Shown piece after piece: positions 37,814-46,447 of a stretch of 64,000 bases of DNA; the stretch's first letter is position 1, and every line of letters starts with the position of its first letter. Made by a program: the position numbers and the translations under genes. The stretch is from Sphingopyxis sp. PAMC25046 (lineage in GTDB: Bacteria; Pseudomonadota; Alphaproteobacteria; Sphingomonadales; Sphingomonadaceae). The stretch lies in assembly GCF_004795895.1 (NCBI RefSeq), contig NZ_CP039250.1:4379501-4443500 (forward strand), given 5' to 3'. The notes beneath the pieces were generated by a model. It was not told where the DNA came from, did no database searches, and saw only the letters and a program-made list of their open reading frames with translations.

Positions 37814-38476
37814 GTGGGTTCGGACGACGCGATTCTGGTGACCGAGGATGAAGCAAGGGCCTGGATCGGGGCCGCGTTTTCGCCGACCGTCGATCAGTGG
37901 GCGCAGCTCGATCGATTCGCTCAAATGCTTATCGCCGAGAATGACCGGCAGAATCTGATCGCGGCGTCGACGATCCCGACGATCTGGGTGCGGCACATTG
38001 CCGACAGCGCGCAGCTCCTGGCGCTCGATACCGAGGGCGAGGGGCTTTGGGTTGATCTGGGGAGCGGGCCGGGGTTGCCGGGGCTGGTCGTTGCGATCCT
38101 GAGCGCACGGCCAATGCTGCTCGTCGAATCGCGCAAACGGCGGTGTGAATTCTTGCGCGCGGTCGCGGACGAGTTGGAGCTGGGGCATGTCGAGGTCGCC
38201 GAGGCGCCCCTCGAGCGCGTCGAAACACGTCCCGCCGCGACGATCAGCGCGCGCGCCTTTGCGCCGCTCGACAAGCTCATCGACTTATCCGCTCGTTTTT
38301 CCACCGAATCGACGCGCTGGCTGCTGCCAAAAGGGCGAAACGCGGTTAAGGAACTGGCATTGCTGCCCGAGGCATGGCAGAGAATGTTCCACGTGGAACA
38401 GAGCCGCACCGACGCCGAGAGCCAGATTTTGGTGGGGCGTGGAAAGATTGCGGCAAAACAGCGAGGAAAGCGATGA
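37814..38476 (+). CDS. rsmG: 16S rRNA (guanine-N7) methyltransferase
   Basis: RsmG (GidB) methylates G527 of 16S rRNA (E. coli numbering). The 220-residue protein has the SAM-binding motif WVDLGSGPGLPGLVVAIL and ESRKRRCEFLRAVADEL. It starts with GTG. Residues 191-196 (MFHVEQ) are encoded by a parS palindrome. The stop overlaps the parA ATG. Confidence 0.95.
   Translation: MGSDDAILVTEDEARAWIGAAFSPTVDQWAQLDRFAQMLIAENDRQNLIAASTIPTIWVRHIADSAQLLALDTEGEGLWVDLGSGPGLPGLVVAILSARPMLLVESRKRRCEFLRAVADELELGHVEVAEAPLERVETRPAATISARAFAPLDKLIDLSARFSTESTRWLLPKGRNAVKELALLPEAWQRMFHVEQSRTDAESQILVGRGKIAAKQRGKR
38385..38400. other. parS site 3, inside rsmG
   Basis: TGTTCCACGTGGAACA is identical to site 2. It lies 73 bp upstream of the parA ATG, so ParB binding here could also affect parAB transcription. 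Confidence 0.9.
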
Positions 38477-39255
38477 TCCGCATTGCCGTGGCGAACCAGA
38501 AGGGTGGGGTCGGCAAGACGACGACCGCGATCAATCTGGCGACCGCGCTCGCGGCAACGGGCTGGCGCACGCTGATCATCGACCTCGATCCGCAGGGCAA
38601 TGCCTCGACCGGGCTTGGAATCAAGCAGTCGCAGCGCGAATTTTCGAGTTACGAATTGCTGCGTGGCGATGCGACGGTCGCCGAATGCGCGATCGCGACC
38701 GCGGTGCCGCGGCTCGACATCGTCAGCGCCACGGTCGACCTGTCGGGCGCCGAGATCGAGCTGATCGAATTTCAGGACCGGCTCCACCGGCTCCAGCAAG
38801 CCCTGTCGGGCGCCGAAGCGGGGCAGTGGGACATCTGCCTGATCGATTGTCCGCCGTCGCTGGGCATGTTGACGCTCAACGCGTTGATCGCCGCCGAATC
38901 GCTGATCGTGCCGCTCCAATGCGAATTTTTCGCGCTCGAGGGGCTGAGCCAGCTGCTCACCACCGTCGAGCGTGTGCGCGAGCGCTTCAACCAGAAATTG
39001 TCGATTCTGGGCGTCGCGCTGACGATGTTCGACCGGCGCAACCGGCTGACCGACCAGGTGTCCGACGATGTGCGCGAAGTGCTGGGCCCGGTGGTGTTCG
39101 ACACGGTGATCCCGCGCAATGTCCGCCTGTCCGAAGCACCGAGCCACGGGCTGCCGGCGCTGATCTACGATCATCGCTGCGCCGGGTCGGCGGCCTATAT
39201 CGCGCTTGCGCGCGAGCTGATCGACCGGCTTCCCGAAATCCGCAAGGCGGCATAA
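38473..39255 (+). CDS. parA: chromosome partitioning ATPase ParA
   Basis: ParA is the Walker ATPase that moves ParB-parS complexes. The 260-residue protein begins MIRIAVANQKGGVGKTTTAIN with the deviant Walker A, followed by LIIDLDPQGNASTGLG and LIDCPPSLGMLTLNAL. The frame is open upstream within rsmG, but the ATG in ATGATCCG fits the family. It overlaps rsmG by 4 bp and abuts parB. Confidence 0.97.
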   Translation: MIRIAVANQKGGVGKTTTAINLATALAATGWRTLIIDLDPQGNASTGLGIKQSQREFSSYELLRGDATVAECAIATAVPRLDIVSATVDLSGAEIELIEFQDRLHRLQQALSGAEAGQWDICLIDCPPSLGMLTLNALIAAESLIVPLQCEFFALEGLSQLLTTVERVRERFNQKLSILGVALTMFDRRNRLTDQVSDDVREVLGPVVFDTVIPRNVRLSEAPSHGLPALIYDHRCAGSAAYIALARELIDRLPEIRKAA

Positions 39256-40218
39256 ATGGCTGATAATGAAAAAGAAAGTGGCACAACGCCGATTCGCAAA
39301 CGCCCCTCGGGGCTCGGCCGCGGACTGAACGCGCTGTTCGGCGACGCGGCGGTCGAAGCGCCGGTGCTCGCGACCCCCGGAAGCGCGGCGCGCGCGGCGC
39401 CGGTGGTGGGCGATGCGGTGCAGCATGTCCCCGTCGGCGCGATTCGCCCGCTGCCCGGGCAGCCGCGGCGCCATTTTGACGAGAATGCGATCGCCGAACT
39501 CGCCGATTCGATCGGGCTGCGCGGATTGCTCCAGCCGATCATCGTGCGCCGGTCGCCGGATGGCGAGGGTTTCCAGCTCGTCGCGGGCGAACGGCGCTGG
39601 CGCGCGGCGCAGCGCGCGGGCCTGCACCAGATTCCCGCGCTCGTGCGCGAACTCGACGACGCCGCGACCTATGAGATCGCGCTGGTCGAGAATATCCAGC
39701 GCCAGGACCTCAATGCGATCGAAGAGGCGAGCGCGTATCGCCGGCTGATCGAGGATTTCGGGCATAATCAGGAAGCGCTGGCGAAGCTGGTCGGCAAATC
39801 GCGCAGCCATGTCGCCAATTTGATGCGTCTGCTCGACCTGCCCCAAGCCGTGCAGGCGCTCGTCGGCGACGGATCGCTCGCGATGGGTCACGCGCGCGCG
39901 CTGATCGGTGCCGAAGACGCCGAAGCGATCGCGCGCCGCGTCGCGAAAGAAGGCCTGTCGGTGCGCGCGGTCGAGGCGCTGGTGCGCGCGGGCAAGGGCG
40001 GCGACGCGCCGCGCAAGACGCCTGGCGATTCGGGCGCGATCGCGGCATCGGGCCGCGACCCCGACATCGTCGCGGTCGAACGCCACCTGTCCGAACTGCT
40101 CGGCATCGGGGTGACGATCCAATATGCCGGCGATGGCAAGGGCGCGCTGACGCTGAAATTCGCGTCGCTCGACCAGCTCGACATGATCTGCCAGCGGCTT
40201 TCGGGCGAAGGGATCTGA
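39256..40218 (+). CDS. parB: chromosome partitioning CTPase ParB
   Basis: ParB loads on parS as a CTP-dependent clamp. The 320-residue protein has the N-terminal RPSGLGRGLNALFGD, the CTP-binding GERRWRAAQRAG motif, ALVENIQRQDLNAIEEA, and the helix-turn-helix (LAKLVGKSRSHVANLMRLLDLP). The C-terminal dimerisation domain follows. It begins directly after the parA stop. The three parS sites upstream are its expected targets. Confidence 0.97.
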   Translation: MADNEKESGTTPIRKRPSGLGRGLNALFGDAAVEAPVLATPGSAARAAPVVGDAVQHVPVGAIRPLPGQPRRHFDENAIAELADSIGLRGLLQPIIVRRSPDGEGFQLVAGERRWRAAQRAGLHQIPALVRELDDAATYEIALVENIQRQDLNAIEEASAYRRLIEDFGHNQEALAKLVGKSRSHVANLMRLLDLPQAVQALVGDGSLAMGHARALIGAEDAEAIARRVAKEGLSVRAVEALVRAGKGGDAPRKTPGDSGAIAASGRDPDIVAVERHLSELLGIGVTIQYAGDGKGALTLKFASLDQLDMICQRLSGEGI

Positions 40219-40466
40219 TTCGCGCCGTCGTCGGCGTGGAATGTGCCAATACGGGCCGATAGAGCAGAAAAACGCATTCCTTGCGTGCTTAAAAATTCAT
40301 CTAAATATCTGATTATTAAAGAATATAGCGCAGTTTTCGCGCAAACCCTTGTCGCGCCGTTAACCAAGCTTGCTGGCAAAAGCTGAACAGGTCGCGGCCT
40401 AAACGGGTCGGTGAATGGGGTGGGATTTCCATTCGAATATCGACCGAATTCAAGGGACCAAATCAT
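40219..40466 (+). promoter_or_regulatory. AT-rich leader region of the pilus cluster
   Basis: This 248-bp gap after parB contains a markedly AT-rich stretch (about 40270-40340) in an otherwise GC-rich region. A TTAACCAAG half-motif, CtrA-like, lies at 40360-40368. It presumably holds the promoter of the pilin gene, but no -35/-10 pair is convincing. Confidence 0.4.
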
Positions 40467-40964
40467 ATGCGCAAATTCGGAATGAAGCGCGCCCTTCTGG
40501 GCGCCGCGATTGCTGCTCTCGCCATGAACGCCCCGGCGGCGCATGCGGCGACAGCCACGGGCACGGCGACGGCCAAGATCCTGCGCCAGATCACGCTCAC
40601 CAAGACCAGCGACCTGCAATATGCGACGATCATCAGCGGCGCGACCGCGTCGACCGTCGCGGTGTCGACCGCGGGCGGGGTGACCTGCGGCGCTGGGCTG
40701 ACCTGCACCGGGACGACGGCGGCGGGCAGCTTCGACGTTGCGGGCACGAGCGGTGCGGTCGTGCTTGTCGGCGGCGATTCGAGCGTGACGCTCAACGGCT
40801 CGCTCGGCGGCTCGATGACGTCGACGCTGACCTATTCGGCGCCGAACATCACGCTCGGTGCCACCGGCGGCAGCTTTCAGATCGGCGGCACGCTGAGCGT
40901 CGGCGCCAATCAGGCGTCGGGCGACTATTCGGGGACGTTCAACGTCACCGCCAACTATCAGTAA
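40467..40964 (+). CDS. DUF4402 pilin-like secreted protein
   Basis: The 165-residue protein has a signal peptide cleaved near AAHA/AT (about residue 27). The mature domain is rich in Ala, Gly, Ser and Thr, with alternating beta strands (TATAKILRQITLTKTSDLQYATI) and ends in FNVTANYQ. This matches DUF4402, found as the major subunit in alternative chaperone/usher systems. The ending resembles a donor-strand-exchange subunit. Chaperone and usher genes follow, separated by a terminator. Confidence 0.82.
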   Translation: MRKFGMKRALLGAAIAALAMNAPAAHAATATGTATAKILRQITLTKTSDLQYATIISGATASTVAVSTAGGVTCGAGLTCTGTTAAGSFDVAGTSGAVVLVGGDSSVTLNGSLGGSMTSTLTYSAPNITLGATGGSFQIGGTLSVGANQASGDYSGTFNVTANYQ

Positions 40965-40977
40965 AAATTTGGGGGGC

Positions 40978-40999
40978 CTGGCGGGCCGAGACCCGCCAG
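40978..40999 (+). other. first 3' hairpin of the pilin transcript
   Basis: A perfect 8-bp stem (40978-40985 with 40992-40999) lies 14 bases past the pilin stop and before the true terminator. It may protect the pilin mRNA. Confidence 0.55.
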
Positions 41000-41009
41000 C
41001 CGTATAAAT

Positions 41010-41046
41010 GGGGTCGCTAGGCGCGCGCCGGGCGACCCCTTTTTTT
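41010..41046 (+). terminator. strong intrinsic terminator between pilin and chaperone genes
   Basis: A perfect 8-bp stem (41010-41017 with 41032-41039) is followed by seven T (41040-41046). Most transcripts from the pilin promoter should end here, giving more subunit than chaperone and usher mRNA. Confidence 0.85.
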
Positions 41047-41157
41047 GCGCGCAGGGCAGCGATGGTTAGCGAAATATCAACCATGTAAGCGCAAGCAGGA
41101 TGCGACCATCGGGACGGTGTGGGGCCGCTTCCCGGACGATTGTGGGGATCGTGACCA

Positions 41158-41985
41158 ATGTTTCGCTTTCTGAAGGCCTTTGGCCTGCTCACCGCGGCCG
41201 CGTTCAGCGCCGCGGCCGTTCCCGTCCATGCGGCGGGCGACCTGCTCGTCGCGCCAACGCGCGTCATCCTCGACGGATCGCGCGGGACCGAAGTGGTGCT
41301 CAACAACATCGGCAGCGAGCCCGCGACCTATCGCATCAGCCTTGAAATCAAGCGGATGACCGCCGCTGGCGGGCTCGACGAGATCGCCGAGGAAAATGTC
41401 ACACCCGCCGAGCGCGCGGCGCTCGACATGATCGTCTTCAGCCCGCGCCGCGTCACGCTGCCGCCGAACCAGCCGCAGGTCGTGCGCGTCGGGGTGCGCG
41501 TGCCCGAGGGGACGCCGCCGGGGGAATATCGCGCGCATATGCTGTTTCGCGCGGTTCCCGACGCGGCGGCGGCGAATGCGACTGAGGCGAAGCCCGCGAG
41601 CACGGGGGTGTCGATCGCGCTGACGCCGATTTACGGAATCACCATCCCGGTAATCGTGCGCGTCGGCGACCTCGGCGCCGAGGCGGCGATCGGCGATGCG
41701 TGGGTGAGCGAAGGCACCGACGGGCCGGCGTTCAACTTCGACCTGTCGCGGAGCGGCAACCGCTCGGTCTATGGCGATATCGAGGTGACGCGGCCGGGGG
41801 TGGCCGAGCCTTTGCTCGTCGCGCGCGGGATCGCGGTCTATCCCGAGGTCGCCGCGCGCACGGTGTCGCTGCGCGTGCCGGACGAGGTGGCGGCGAAGCT
41901 GAAAGGGCCGGTACGCATTCGCTATTCGGAGGATCGCGAAATCGGCGGCGGCACGATCGACGAGGCCGAGCGCGTGGTGAAGTAG
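41158..41985 (+). CDS. periplasmic fimbrial chaperone, PapD-like
   Basis: The 275-residue protein has a signal peptide (cleaved after VHA, about residue 25) and a two-domain immunoglobulin-like layout. The N-terminal domain begins LLVAPTRVILDGSRGTEVVLNNIGSEPATYRI, the usual chaperone start, and contains LPPNQPQVVRVGVRVPE, the strand that complements pilin subunits. It is longer than FimC or PapD (about 220 residues), as in the alternative chaperone/usher clade. It lies 28 bp upstream of the usher gene. Confidence 0.85.
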   Translation: MFRFLKAFGLLTAAAFSAAAVPVHAAGDLLVAPTRVILDGSRGTEVVLNNIGSEPATYRISLEIKRMTAAGGLDEIAEENVTPAERAALDMIVFSPRRVTLPPNQPQVVRVGVRVPEGTPPGEYRAHMLFRAVPDAAAANATEAKPASTGVSIALTPIYGITIPVIVRVGDLGAEAAIGDAWVSEGTDGPAFNFDLSRSGNRSVYGDIEVTRPGVAEPLLVARGIAVYPEVAARTVSLRVPDEVAAKLKGPVRIRYSEDREIGGGTIDEAERVVK

Positions 41986-42016
41986 AAAGCGGACGGAGAG
42001 TTCAGGCGCGGCCGTG

Positions 42017-44770
42017 ATGCGGTGGGGGCGCTTCATCGTCGCCGCGCTGGCGCTGGCGGGTCTTGCGCCCGCCAGCGCCGAAGCCGTTGATCGAACGCCG
42101 GTTTCCCCCTCCTCCGCGGCGTGGGCGCCGAACGCCGACGACAGCTGGCTGTTCGATGTGCGCTCGGGCCAGTACCGGCTCGGCGACGGGGTGCGCGGCT
42201 ATCAGACGCCGCAGGGGATTTGCGTCGACCTGGGCGATGTCGTGCTCGCGCTCGATCTGGCGGTGCGCGTCGACCGGAAGTTGCGCCGCGCAACCGGCTG
42301 GGTGTTCGACGAACGGCGCAGCCTGACGATCGATCGCGAGACGGGCGAGGTGCGCGCGGGGAGCGAGAGTTTCCGGCTGGGCGCGACGACGATCCGCGAC
42401 ACGGCGGCGGGCTGGTGCGTCGATCTGGACAGTCTGAACCAGTGGCTGGGGGTTCCGCTGACCGCCGACCTGTCGAACGCGGTGCTGCGCGTCGACGCCA
42501 AGGAAAAGCTGCCGTTCCAGCTCGCCGCCGAACGCCGCGCGCGCGCCGCGTCGATCCGCCCGCAGGCCGGGTTCGATCTCGCGAGTCTGCCGCAGGCGGA
42601 GCGCCCTTATGCGGCGTGGGCGACGCCGTCGGTCGATGTCGTCGCGTCGGTCGGCGCAGTGTCGGACAAGCGCGGCGGATCCTATGTCCAGGGGCGCTAC
42701 GAGATTTTCGCGGCGGGCGAGGTGCTCGCGCAAAGCTTCGACGCGCGGCTGTCGTCGAACAATGAGGGCGTGCCCGACAGCCTGCGGATGCGGCTCTATC
42801 GCACCGACCCGCAAGGGCAATTGCTCGGGCCGTTGAAGGCCACGCATTATGGCGTCGGCGACGTCAACCTGCTGTCGACGGGAATTGTCGCGGCGTCGGC
42901 GCCGGGGCGCGGTGCCGTGATGACCAACCGCCCGGTCGAGCGTCCCGATGCGTTCGACAAGACCGATTTTCGGGGCGATCTGCCCACGGGCTGGGATGCC
43001 GAGCTCTATCGCAATGGGCAATTGCTCGCCTTCACGAGCCCCAATGGCGACGGGCGTTACGAGTTTATTGACGTGCCGCTGCAATATGGCGCGAACCGCT
43101 TCGAGATCGTGCTGTACGGGCCGCAGGGGCAGGTGCGGCGCGAGATCAAGCAGGTGCAGGTGGGCCTCGATTCGATCCCGCCGCAGCAGACCTGGTATTG
43201 GGCGGGAGTCGCGCAGGAAAATGCCGACCTGATCGAATTCGGCGGCCGGCGTGGCGGCGCGTTCCGACGCGGGTGGCGCGGGACGGCGGGGATCGAGCGC
43301 GGGCTCGGCACGCGCACGTCGGCTTCGGCCTATCTGCACAGCCTGCTGATCGAGAATGTCCGCTACAATTATGGCGAGGTCGCCTTGCGGCGCTCGATCG
43401 GACCGACCTTGCTCGAGGTCGGCAGCAGCTATGAACAGAAGGGCGGTGTCGCCGCGCGCGTGAGCTGGCTCGCGGCGTTCGGCGAGACCTATGTGCGCGC
43501 CGACGCGCTGCGCGGCTGGGGCGGTTTCGTGTCGGACCGCTTATTGGGTAATATCGACGCGATATATTCGGTGTCGGTCGACCAATCGGTGAAGCTCGGG
43601 CGGACGATATTGCCGCTGCATTTCGATGTGCGGCAGGTCGAGCGATGGTCGGGGGGCGACAGTGTCGAGGCGAGCGCGCGCGCATCAGCGAGTTTCCGCG
43701 CGCTGACCTTCACCGGCCAGCTCGACTGGAACCAGACGAAGGCGCCGATCGGTCCCGATCCGCCCGACAATCTGATCGCGAGCCTTCTGGCCAACGCCCG
43801 CATCGGGCGGGTGCGCGTCCGGGGCGAGGCGCGCTTTGCGCTGTCGGGCGCGAATAGCGATACGCGCATGGCGCTGATCGGCGAGTGGGCCGGGAAGGGC
43901 GAGGCCGAGTGGCGCGCCGAACTCGGTTATGACCGCGGGCTCGACCGCGCGCGCGCCGGACTCGGATATACGCGCCGTTTCAACAAGTTGCAGCTCAGCG
44001 GGTTCGGCGAGGTCGCGAGCGACGGATCGGTCGCGGCATCGCTCGCGCTCGCATTCAGCTTCGGACCGAAATCCGCCGGCGGTTGGCGCGTATCGGCCGA
44101 GAAGCTCGCGAGCCGCGGGCAGGTGATCGCCGATGTCTGGATGGACGAGAATGGCGACGGGGTGCGGCAACCGGGCGAAGCGGCGCTGCCCGGCGTGCCG
44201 CTGACCGCGGGCAACGCCTTTGTCGATGCGGCGACCGATGAAGACGGGCGCGGCGCGATCGACGGGCTTGAACCCTTTCGGCCGGTGCTGATCGGGATCG
44301 ACGCGGGGAGCCTGCCCGATCCCTATGTTCAGCCCGCGCTGCCGGGGGTGGTCGTCGCGCCGCGACCCGGGGTCGCGACGCGCGCCCTGCTGCCCATGGT
44401 CGCGGCGGGCGAGATCGAGGGGGTTTTCCGGCGCGACGGCGGCAATGTGGTCGAAGGGCTGCGCGTCGAACTGGTCGACGCCGAAGGGCGGGTGCGCGCG
44501 GCGACGTTGACCGAGTTCGACGGCTATTTCCTGTTCGAAGGCGTCGCTTACGGGCGCTACACGGTGCGGCTGGGCCAGGCGTCCGCCGCAGCGCTGCGAC
44601 TCGATGGCGGTTTCGCGATGAGCGCGGTTCCGGGAAAGGCGACGCCGCGCGTGCGGCTTGGGACGCTGACGCTGAAGCCGCTGCGGCAAGAGGTTGCGGC
44701 AACGGGTGGCGAGGCGCTGGGGATCAACGGCGCGCGCGGGCCGCCCGATGCGGGAGATGAAGGGTCTTGA
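42017..44770 (+). CDS. outer-membrane usher-like protein with SdrD-B-type domain
   Basis: The 917-residue protein has a signal peptide (about 1-23). A long beta-strand region follows, including FRGDLPTGWDAELYRNGQLL and VQVGLDSIPPQQTWYWAG, the plug-proximal signature of alternative (alpha-type) ushers, and then a barrel region. Near residue 710 an SdrD-B-like repeat occurs (DVWMDENGDGVRQPGEAALPGVPL), followed by a carboxypeptidase-regulatory-like end domain (DGYFLFEGVAYGRYTVRL). A GTG one codon earlier (42014) is possible. The last 47 bp overlap the convergent hydrolase gene. Confidence 0.82.
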   Translation: MRWGRFIVAALALAGLAPASAEAVDRTPVSPSSAAWAPNADDSWLFDVRSGQYRLGDGVRGYQTPQGICVDLGDVVLALDLAVRVDRKLRRATGWVFDERRSLTIDRETGEVRAGSESFRLGATTIRDTAAGWCVDLDSLNQWLGVPLTADLSNAVLRVDAKEKLPFQLAAERRARAASIRPQAGFDLASLPQAERPYAAWATPSVDVVASVGAVSDKRGGSYVQGRYEIFAAGEVLAQSFDARLSSNNEGVPDSLRMRLYRTDPQGQLLGPLKATHYGVGDVNLLSTGIVAASAPGRGAVMTNRPVERPDAFDKTDFRGDLPTGWDAELYRNGQLLAFTSPNGDGRYEFIDVPLQYGANRFEIVLYGPQGQVRREIKQVQVGLDSIPPQQTWYWAGVAQENADLIEFGGRRGGAFRRGWRGTAGIERGLGTRTSASAYLHSLLIENVRYNYGEVALRRSIGPTLLEVGSSYEQKGGVAARVSWLAAFGETYVRADALRGWGGFVSDRLLGNIDAIYSVSVDQSVKLGRTILPLHFDVRQVERWSGGDSVEASARASASFRALTFTGQLDWNQTKAPIGPDPPDNLIASLLANARIGRVRVRGEARFALSGANSDTRMALIGEWAGKGEAEWRAELGYDRGLDRARAGLGYTRRFNKLQLSGFGEVASDGSVAASLALAFSFGPKSAGGWRVSAEKLASRGQVIADVWMDENGDGVRQPGEAALPGVPLTAGNAFVDAATDEDGRGAIDGLEPFRPVLIGIDAGSLPDPYVQPALPGVVVAPRPGVATRALLPMVAAGEIEGVFRRDGGNVVEGLRVELVDAEGRVRAATLTEFDGYFLFEGVAYGRYTVRLGQASAAALRLDGGFAMSAVPGKATPRVRLGTLTLKPLRQEVAATGGEALGINGARGPPDAGDEGS

Positions 44771-46343
44771 GCGGTTTTGCCGTCGCTTCGCCGCATTGGA
44801 ACGGCGCGGCGGCAGGTGAAAGGGATAAGCCGTCGTTGGTCGCTCGCGCCGCCGCCTCTGTGCGCACCACCTTCATCGGTGGGCCGCCATCGATGAAGGT
44901 GAAGCTTGAAAAGTCCCCAGCGAACTCGACCGTGATGCCCAACGATTCGGATCGAAAGCGCGTGGGCGAGAGTGCGAGCAGACGTTCGGCGGTGGACGCG
45001 GGCGCGCCGACGAAACGTGCGAACAAACCCTCCGGGCGCGCCTCGATGTCGATCTTGAGTCCGCTACCCTCGAAGCGCCCTGCCGCCCGGGAAAGCTGGG
45101 CGGTCGACAAGGTCTTTTCGCCGGTAGCCGGTACCGCGATATCCGGCCAGCCATAGTCGGCGGCGACGGCGCGGACGACCTCGTTGATCAACCGCCGGCC
45201 GTCGCCGCCGTTGGTCAGAACGACGATGCCATCGCCCTCGCCGACATAGGCGGCCATGAAGGATTCGAATCCCGGATTTACGCCATCGTGGCCAAAGCGC
45301 GGGACGCCATCCCGGTACAGGGCAAGCCCGAGCCCCCAATTATCCTTGACCGGCGTCATCATCGCGCGCGTCATGGCGGGCGAAAGGCGGTGACCCTTCT
45401 CGCCCGCGCCCGACGCCTGAAGGTCGATCAGCAGGCGTGCGAGGTCGCCGGCGCTCGCCCACAGGCCACCGGCGGCGAGTTGGGGGACGACGACATAATT
45501 GCCCGGGATCGGCGCGCCATGGGCGGAACCGAACGCCATGTCGGCGCGGATCGCCGGCGACGGCGGCATGGCAAAGGCGCTGCGCGTCATGCCGAGCGGG
45601 CCCAGCACTTCGCGCTCGGCAAGGTTGGCGAAGGACATGCCGCTCGCGTCGGAAAGCGCGAGTTGGGCCACCATATAACCGCCACCCGAATATTGGAACT
45701 GCGCCCCTGCCGGCAATATGCTGCGCACCGGCTGGCTGTCGGCCGGTGGAAGGCCATCGAGGGTCTGGACGGTCGTCGGAAGCGGTGCGCCGGGCAGGTA
45801 GCCGCGATCGAAGCCATGGACGCCGAGCCCGGCCGTATGGCTCAGAAGCTGGCGAAGCGTGACGCCGCGCGGCGCCAGCTTCGGATCCTTTGGCAGTTGC
45901 CACGAATGCAGCGCTTCGTTGATGTCCCGGTCGAGCCCGATCTTGCCCTGTTCGACGAGCCGCAGCGCCAGCACTGCCGTCACGACCTTGCTGATCGATG
46001 CCGCCTGGAAGGCGGTATCCGGCGTGACCGGCGTGCAACTCGCGATGTCGCGGAAGCCCCAGCCGCGCGCCCACTCGATCCTGCCGTTATGGATTACGGC
46101 GACGCTGAGCCCGGGCACATCATATTGGCGCATGCGTTCGGTCAGGCTGAACGGCTTGGCCCCCGGTTCGACAATGGCGGGCTGCAGATTGGCCTCTACA
46201 TAGCGGGTATGCGCGTTCGTCGGCCCGCCCGCCGACTCGGCGAGAACAGGGCAGCTTTTCGGTTGCGCGGCGGCGGGGGTGGCGAACGCAGCAAAGGCGA
46301 TCGGGCCGAGCAACAGGATCCCATGCTTCTTTCGCATCATCAA
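44724..46343 (-). CDS. serine hydrolase, beta-lactamase class C / PBP4* family
   Basis: The 539-residue exported protein (signal peptide to about residue 26, TPAAAQ) has a penicillin-binding fold. Motif SxxK is in AASISKVVTAV, YSG in FQYSGGGYMV replaces YxN, and HDG in FGHDGVNPG is the third motif. Family members include esterases, D-aminopeptidases and class C beta-lactamases; resistance should not be assumed. A C-terminal lipocalin-like extension (about 420-510) is present. It lies 104 bp downstream of a PadR-controlled pair on the same strand. Confidence 0.85.
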   Translation of the reverse strand: MMMRKKHGILLLGPIAFAAFATPAAAQPKSCPVLAESAGGPTNAHTRYVEANLQPAIVEPGAKPFSLTERMRQYDVPGLSVAVIHNGRIEWARGWGFRDIASCTPVTPDTAFQAASISKVVTAVLALRLVEQGKIGLDRDINEALHSWQLPKDPKLAPRGVTLRQLLSHTAGLGVHGFDRGYLPGAPLPTTVQTLDGLPPADSQPVRSILPAGAQFQYSGGGYMVAQLALSDASGMSFANLAEREVLGPLGMTRSAFAMPPSPAIRADMAFGSAHGAPIPGNYVVVPQLAAGGLWASAGDLARLLIDLQASGAGEKGHRLSPAMTRAMMTPVKDNWGLGLALYRDGVPRFGHDGVNPGFESFMAAYVGEGDGIVVLTNGGDGRRLINEVVRAVAADYGWPDIAVPATGEKTLSTAQLSRAAGRFEGSGLKIDIEARPEGLFARFVGAPASTAERLLALSPTRFRSESLGITVEFAGDFSSFTFIDGGPPMKVVRTEAAARATNDGLSLSPAAAPFQCGEATAKPLKTLHLPHRAARARR

Positions 46344-46447
46344 TTCCCTCGTTCATCGATTGCCAAGGAGCGACGTTGATTGGCGCGCGCGCGGTATCGT
46401 TCGCCGGTGCTCGACATCCGGCGGTCTGGTCGGTCGAATATGGGTAT

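Noticed and set aside
37921..40122. 733-residue open frame antisense to rsmG-parA-parB
   Set aside because: It is rich in Arg, Asp and Gln as expected of a shadow frame, and it covers three certain genes.
44724..46343. Reading the serine hydrolase as a resistance beta-lactamase
   Set aside because: The second motif is YSG and the third HDG, which are typical of esterases and peptidases of this family. The sequence gives no reason to claim beta-lactam hydrolysis.
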